Below, one piece after another: positions 20,248 through 25,110 of a DNA stretch of 25,110 bases. Position numbers and translations under genes: made by a program. Below the pieces are notes generated by a model. The model was given only the letters and a program-made list of their open reading frames with translations. It had not been told where the DNA came from and searched no databases. Within the stretch, counting starts at the first letter, position 1, and every line of letters starts with the position of its first letter. Source of the stretch: Azolla pinnata (lineage: Eukaryota; Streptophyta; Polypodiopsida; Salviniales; Salviniaceae); assembly GCA_037176905.1 (NCBI GenBank), contig JBBBWG010001171.1, positions 1 to 25,110 on the forward strand. Direction: 5' to 3'.

Positions 20248-20585
20248 AACCCACATGGATCTTGGAAGAAGAACAGTTCAAAAGAAGAACCATCAAACTG
20301 ATGGCAGCTCAGAAATCCTGGAAACACGGGAATATACAAGATGAAGCCGTCGAATGCACCTTATTAATTAGCCTGGAAAGAGGGCACTTTGCACTATACA
20401 AAAATGCGATTGAGTTTGAGATCAGAATCAGCCCGTCGAGATTTCGGAAGAGAAGCATCCCAACGCTTGCTGTGCACGAATCGTATGAGAAGATGATGAA
20501 GATTGTGGCAAATGTGAGAAGTAGATTTTTGTATCCCTTGGAAGTATGTGCCTTAGAAATGTCCATGTTCTTGCAAAAATTGTGA
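20223..20585 (+). pseudogene. Decayed, frameshifted E+/DYW tail of the PPR gene
   Basis: Right where the PPR frame ends, a different forward frame is open for 120 codons. It begins GRNRKLKPTWILEEEQF, which sits where E+ domains have a KKPGxSWIEV motif. Its later part (LAVHESYEKMMKIVAN, then RSRFLYPLEVC) resembles the family's LRVC-x2-CH block followed by the xRFHxF region. The zinc-binding Cys/His and the HSE catalytic glutamate motif are not preserved (HESYE and SLE in their places), and there is no DYW end. A single-base change in frame near 20225 followed by drift would explain this. The comparison is to consensus from memory, so it needs an alignment. Confidence 0.5.
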
Positions 20586-21037
20586 AGTTAGAAAAGAGCT
20601 TCCGGTGAATGGGTAACAACATTGATATGAAATAATCCGATCCTAAAACATGACTTTTCCCTTCTTAGTGAAGTTATCGTCTATATTCAAATTTCCTACC
20701 TAGCTGGACATTGCAAACTGGAAAGATGCAAATCCAAGCACTGTAGTGGAACGGTAGATGGTTTGCTAGAAGAAACATGGTTCGCGAAGCATCGACAATA
20801 ATGTGCTAGACAAGCCGAAAAAAACGACGAATTGAAGACTTGACAAGCATGAGACTCTTGTGGCCTTTTGAGGGGGGGCTCATCTGTGAATCTTGTTGCA
20901 TAAAGCTGGTAACCTTGCCCGAAGCCGTGCGTGCGGTCTAGAACAAAAAGAGCCAAATCAAAGAAATTCGCCGTCTCGCAATCTCGGCATCAGAGTTGTC
21001 AATCACTGCTTGGGAGGACATGCAGCAGGGTCGGACA
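20586..21037. other. Spacer between PPR and SEC14-like genes
   Basis: No gene seen. It should hold the PPR 3' UTR at its left and the SEC14-like promoter at its right. Confidence 0.5.
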
Positions 21038-21212
21038 ATCGATCTGATCTGATCGAACTGATTCGATCGATCTGATCGGTCTGATTCGATCGATCTGATC
21101 GATCTGATTCGATCGATCTGATCGATCTGATTCGATCGATCTGATCGATCTGATTCGATCTGATTCGATCTGATTCAATCTGATTCGATCTGATCGAATC
21201 GATCGATCTAGT
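21038..21212. repeat. GATC-rich tandem repeat, 23-bp and 10-bp units
   Basis: Four 23-bp units (ATTCGATCGATCTGATC plus GATCTG) at 21061-21152 are followed by four 10-bp units (ATTCGATCTG, one with CAATC) at 21153-21192 and looser GATC variants on both sides. Each long unit contains the palindrome TCGATCGA. The array ends about 30 bases before a probable 5'-UTR splice donor, so it lies in the promoter or first exon of the SEC14-like gene. Confidence 0.92.
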
Positions 21213-21244
21213 CGACTCAAGAAGTTGTTGAAAGCAAGGATCAG

Positions 21245-21473
21245 GTAAGACCCAGACCATTTCATGTGCCCTCCGGAAATACAAGTGGTTGGAATGCAAC
21301 ACGTGGACCACTCCTTTCTCTTCTTCTTCTTCTTCTTCCTTCTTCTTCTTCTTCCCTCTTCTTTCTTCTTTCTTCTTTCTTCTTCTTCTTCTTTGTGACC
21401 GTTAGTGTGCTTTTTCTGTTTGCTTTTTTTCCCTTGTTTTTCTTCTTCTCTGTTTTCCCCTGTTTCTCTGCAG
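21245..21473 (+). other. Probable 5'-UTR intron of the SEC14-like gene
   Basis: CAG/GTAAGA at 21244/21245 is a near-perfect plant donor. TTTCTCTGCAG/G ends at 21473 after a long CT-rich tract (TTC repeats at 21318-21400). The splice would leave 68 bases before the ATG at 21542 with no intervening ATG. The frame is open upstream of that ATG, so a coding upstream exon is not strictly excluded, but none is visible. Confidence 0.65.
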
Positions 21474-21541
21474 GCCCTTCCATCGCCTCCTTCCCGGCGA
21501 GGCATCAGAGCATTCGCACAGGAGAACGACGATCGGGACCG

Positions 21542-23875
21542 ATGTTCTCCAAGCTCAGAGATGGCCACTTCATGCCTTCACGCCCCGTTCTAGACCTCTG
21601 CCACTGCAAAGGCGAGGGCAGCAGCAGCAGCAGCAGCCGCAGCGACGACCCCCACAGCTGCAGCAGTGCCCCCCCTCCCATGGATCCTTCCGACGACCTC
21701 TCCCCCTCCCAGCTCGATTGCCTCTCCGCCTTCCGCGAGTGCTTGCAAGTCAAAGGCCTCCTCCGCAAGTACACCTCGGATGCCGATCTGTTGCGCTTCT
21801 TGCGAGCTCGCGGCTTTGACGTGGCCAAGGCTAGGGCCATGTACGAAACCATGGCCGATTGGAGGAAAGATGTGGGTGCAGAAACCATTGTCGAGGTTAG
21901 TTAGCTTCCGATTCTTTTGGATTCCTGTGTTCTCTTTGCTCCCCTGACGATCCCTGCCACATATTGCCGTTGTTCTAGGAACGGATCGTTTTCGGCTTGT
22001 TGTGAGGGTGTATCATCCGTTTGAGATCAGTTGAGCTATGTTATTATCCTTTGGACTAGGTGTAGAACTTATTCTGATTACATGTCTGATGCATGCAGTT
22101 TAAACCACTCGCATATCCATTTTTTCTGTCAGGGGTTCGTTACATCTTGCTATGTATGTTTGCCTCTTTACTGTTCTTTATGCACCTGGTACTGCCAACA
22201 TTTTGTTTGATCTTGCTTCCTTGGATTAGTGCCTGTTTTGATCTTGCTTCCTTGGATTAGTGTCTGTTTTTATCTTTCTTCCTTGGATTAGTGTTTGCTT
22301 TGATCTTGCTTCCTTGGATTAGTGTTTGCTTTGATCTTGCTTCCTTGGATTAGTGTTTGCTTCGATCTTCCTTCCTTGGATTAGTGTTTGTTTGGATCTT
22401 GCTTCAGCAAGAAAACTGTCATCACTCAGCAAAGACATTTACGATTACCAACAGTCATCCATGCATGTGTAAGTCGCAGTATACTCCGTCAATCGGTAGA
22501 AACTGCCACTTTCGCAATGACGTATGTGCGGATATGTAGGGATTAACCTGTATATATTTTATGAAATGCCATGCTTTGTCATATTTTTAGTTCCACCTCT
22601 ATGTTATTGAACCGCTTTGCATTGTGCACTGTGTTTATTTCTGGGGTGCATTGTAATGGTTGCCTTCACGTAAAGTTATCTGCACCAAATCCAGTTGATT
22701 CATGCCATGGTTTTCGGTGCATACAAATTTGGATGTATCAGTTTGTCACTGGCATGTACATGCATATGAATCCAAGAGGTACACTGGGTTTAGTCTGTAG
22801 GTCCAATTGGAGAATCATATAAGATATATTGAGATGCTTCAAAACAGCTTGGGGATTTTTTTGTCATTGAGGAGGTTGATTGACATGCACATGGGCAGCT
22901 CATTCAATTAAGAGGAATTGTTGATATGCATGCATGCGTATATTTTATGTTTTGTAGACTTTCCAATTTCCCGAATGGAAGACCGTGAAAGAGCTTTATC
23001 CTCATTTCCACCACAAGACAGACAAGCTTGGAAGGCCTATTTACATAGAGCGGATAGGGCAGCTACAATTAGAGGAGATTCTGAAGATTACAACGATGGA
23101 TCGGATGCTTCTTTACCATGTCAAAGAATGGGAGATCCTCATAAATTGGAAGTTCCCTGCTTGCTCTAAGAAGGCAGGCTGCACGATCCTTCAATCTCTC
23201 ACAATCTTGGACCTCAAAGGCGTGGTAACATGCTCTGTTTCTTTTCCATTGAATAGAGATAGACATAATTATTTGCGACGGTCTCACCATATCATTTTAG
23301 GTCACAGTAGGCTGATGTAGGCATAAACCTCACAGAATTCAAGCTTGTGCAGAGATCCACGATTGAAAAAATTTATAATTAGTCCATGGGTAGCTTACCA
23401 AAACTCAACAGGATGGAGAATGTCTGTACATGTAGTTGTTCTCGGTATTTCTATAATCCACGCAGATTCATGAGCTGTAGATACCTTTTTTTTGCAGGCT
23501 ATAAAGAACATGAACAAACAAGTGCGTTCCTTCATCCAGAAGCTTACAAAAATCGATCAGGACTATTATCCAGAGTACTTAGGCAAGATGTTTATTGTGA
23601 ATGCGCCAACGACGTTTAAGGCTATTTGGGCTGTGATCAAGCCGTGGCTGGACAAGAGGACTCAGAGGAAAATTGAGGTCCATGGATCGAACTTTACACC
23701 AAAACTCTTAGAGCTTGTGGATCCTGAAAATCTGCCCGAATTCCTTGGAGGAACATGCCGATGCGACGAAGGATGTGAGCGATCGGATGCTGGCCCTTGG
23801 AAAGCAGTCCCCTTTGCGCAGTGTTATGATCATCATCGAGCCATACAATCGAAAACAACAGAATCATCTTCTTGA
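21542..23875 (+). CDS. SEC14-like CRAL-TRIO lipid-transfer protein (3 exons)
   Basis: Exons 21542-21895, 22958-23224 and 23498-23875, all joined in phase 0 by GT-AG introns (1062 and 273 bp), give 332 residues. Residues ~55-118 are the CRAL-TRIO N-terminal helices (LLRKYTSDADLLRFLRARGF, then DVAKARAMYETMADWRKD). Residues ~119-295 are the lipid-binding CRAL-TRIO fold: YPHFHHKTDKLGRPIYIERI, TTMDRMLLYHVKEWE, LTILDLKGV, KIDQDYYPEYLGKMFIVNAP and LPEFLGGTC. The CRCDEGCERSDAGPW stretch after it matches the C-rich end of plant SEC14-like phosphatidylinositol-transfer proteins. These exchange phosphatidylinositol and phosphatidylcholine at membranes and feed phosphoinositide signalling and trafficking. 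The N-terminal ~50 residues include a serine run coded by AGC repeats. No nodulin or GOLD domain follows, so it is a short single-domain form. Member and substrate cannot be named. Confidence 0.9.
22208..22405. repeat. 31-bp tandem repeat in SEC14-like intron
   Basis: Six full 31-bp units of TGATCTTGCTTCCTTGGATTAGTGTTTGCTT-type sequence (22208-22393) plus a partial seventh. Units four and five are identical and the others differ at one to four positions. The array lies wholly inside intron 1 and is pyrimidine-rich on the coding strand. Confidence 0.93.
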
Positions 23876-24196
23876 CCATAACCGAGAGAAACACATCGAT
23901 GTTTGAATGATGTGAAGCCCTTTCCTCTCCTCCTATACCCATTTATCAATTATAGGTTACACTACAGGGTGATTCATTGGTTTCGTTCGGGACTCTTATG
24001 TAATCACCATCAATATAAAATTTGTCTAGCTCTATCTATCCTGGCTTTCGGGGCAGCCTCAAAAAAAGAGAGTTTTTCTTGTTCGATCACAATGAGTTCA
24101 ATGTGCTTAACAACAGAGCAGGACTGTGAAACCGATGAGTAAGCTGGAATAGAATACTTATTACTCCTCCATCTCCCCATTCCTTCTAAATCAGAT
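23876..24196. other. 3' flank of the SEC14-like gene
   Basis: This should include the 3' UTR. AATATAAAA at about 24012 is a possible weak polyadenylation element; no canonical AATAAA was noticed here. No gene seen. Confidence 0.45.
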
Positions 24197-24252
24197 TCTT
24201 CTTCTTCTTCTTCTTCGTCTTCTTCTTCTTCTTCTTCTTCTTCTTCTTCTTC
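24197..24252. repeat. (TTC)n microsatellite followed by a G run
   Basis: About eighteen TTC triplets with one GTC interruption, then AGAAGGGGGGGGGG. Long minus-strand Lys-rich frames over it are artefacts of the repeat. Confidence 0.92.
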
Positions 24253-24789
24253 AGAAGGGGGGGGGGTGCATATCGGGAAATTAGATGAGAACCTTCATGC
24301 AGAAACAGAACCAGCGCCAGATCCATGCATCCATGACCTAGAACTAACTCATGCAATGGCATCATATTCATCACATGCATTGCATTCAGAGATGAAACAG
24401 CATAAGATCTATATACAAGAAGAATTACATGCTGCGAGGCCGGATCAATCAACGTCAGATGTTTCAAATTGCGGGAGCATCTTAAACGCCACCATTCCTT
24501 CATTCATTCATTAGGCGGTAGATTAACTAACCCCAAAAACAGAATTTCAAAGCAAAGAAAGATTTATTTCATATCTTTTATCTAGGATATCTATCTCGCT
24601 TATATCTACCTATCTATCGGAGGGATTCTGCAATTCTCTCTGAGATCAGATCTTGATAATAGATCAGGCATTAAATCAACTTTAACGATCTTCAGAAGTT
24701 CGTTTTCTTTTGTGTTTACTTGCAGGTACGATCGACTGGATGATGATTAATCTTTTACCTTACGAACACAATGCAATCTATTTTTGTTG
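24253..24789. other. Non-coding stretch near the right end
   Basis: An 82-codon plus frame (24266-24514) is open but has no recognisable motif. A TTTACTTGCAG at about 24715-24725 looks like a plant splice acceptor on the plus strand, with no clear exon after it. Confidence 0.35.
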
Positions 24790-25083
24790 TCAATGCCAAT
24801 CACTTCGATTTTCACACGGATTAGTACGTCCACATAATGGAATTACACCAGGTGGGGGGGGTCGCATCGTGCAGTATTCAGGCTCCTCACTATCGTGTAC
24901 CCTTACAAATTTCCGTGCCCAAACTACACAATGCTTTGAAGCATTGATCAATCTTGCTGCGGCAGCAAGTCCAGACTGATAGGAAGCATCTGGTGTTATT
25001 GAGGCAGTCGCAACGTATGCAAAAGCACCCAAATATGATCCATAGACAAGTACTACGTCCAAGTCCTTCAGTGATCCTTCAAT
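24790..25083 (-). CDS. Unrecognised minus-strand exon or gene fragment
   Basis: Read leftward, a frame opens after a CTGTAG (a stop and also a possible splice acceptor) at about 25084. It gives HIEGSLKDLDVVLVYGSYLG, then AFAYVATASITPDASYQSGL and AAAARLINASKHCVVWARKF, and ends CENRSDWH before TGA at 24792-24790. The first half is protein-like, with two hydrophobic stretches that might be membrane or buried segments. A Met at 25062 could be a start, or this could be the last exon of a gene whose body lies beyond the window. The proline run near the end comes from a C homopolymer. I do not recognise the family. Confidence 0.3.
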   Translation of the reverse strand: MEGSLKDLDVVLVYGSYLGAFAYVATASITPDASYQSGLAAAARLINASKHCVVWARKFVRVHDSEEPEYCTMRPPPPGVIPLCGRTNPCENRSDWH

Positions 25084-25110
25084 ATGCTACAGCATGCACC
25101 CAAATATGAT

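Noticed and set aside
21266..21541. In-frame upstream extension of the SEC14-like protein with a long Leu/Phe stretch resembling a membrane segment
   Set aside because: The hydrophobic stretch is the polypyrimidine tract of a probable intron (donor 21245, acceptor ending 21473). No ATG lies between the acceptor and 21542.
20999..21568. 189-codon minus frame with Lys/Glu-rich and RSDRSDQID-type segments
   Set aside because: It reads the TTC-rich 5'-UTR intron and the GATC tandem array of the SEC14-like gene backwards. The apparent Arg/Ser/Asp repeat is only the DNA repeat.

Overview
The window is nuclear DNA of a land plant. It carries a plant-type R2R3-MYB gene with the family's standard two-intron layout, an intronless PLS-class pentatricopeptide-repeat (PPR) gene, and a SEC14/CRAL-TRIO gene with GT-AG introns. 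Short introns, long microsatellite-rich spacers and a PPR protein with closely matching ~102-residue P-L-S cycles and an E-type end suggest a seed-free plant (bryophyte, lycophyte or fern). That placement is inference from style; nothing in the sequence fixes the species.

Layout. 1-589 is the 3' part of a GC-rich reading frame that enters from outside the window and is not recognised. 590-5400 is mostly non-coding: a candidate CACTA-type transposon end with subterminal-like repeats (1569 to about 2640), an ~80-bp direct repeat pair (3088 and 3534), and AT-rich DNA. 5402-9285 (minus) is a three-exon R2R3-MYB gene encoding about 1003 residues, very long for this family, with a 136-residue N-terminal extension and a huge low-complexity C-terminus. 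9286-18279 has no gene I can support. It is rich in GAT triplets, GATC-containing motifs and microsatellites, and holds a 72-bp tandem duplication and a convincing MITE-like inverted-repeat element (about 14188-14676). 18280-20247 (+) is the PPR gene. It stops just after its E-type motifs, and what looks like a decayed E+/DYW tail continues in another frame to 20585. 21542-23875 (+) is a three-exon SEC14-like lipid-transfer gene, with a probable 5'-UTR intron and a tandem-repeat block just upstream. The right end has a TTC microsatellite and an unrecognised minus-strand reading frame (24790-25083).

The genes do not form a pathway: a transcription factor, an organelle RNA-binding protein and a phosphoinositide/lipid-transfer protein are neighbours by ordinary eukaryotic gene order. 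The points most worth a second look are the oversized MYB with an extra residue between the first two tryptophans of R2, the PPR gene with its apparently frameshifted editing domain, and the inverted-repeat element at 14.2-14.7 kb. I found no clear sign of a new multigene system.
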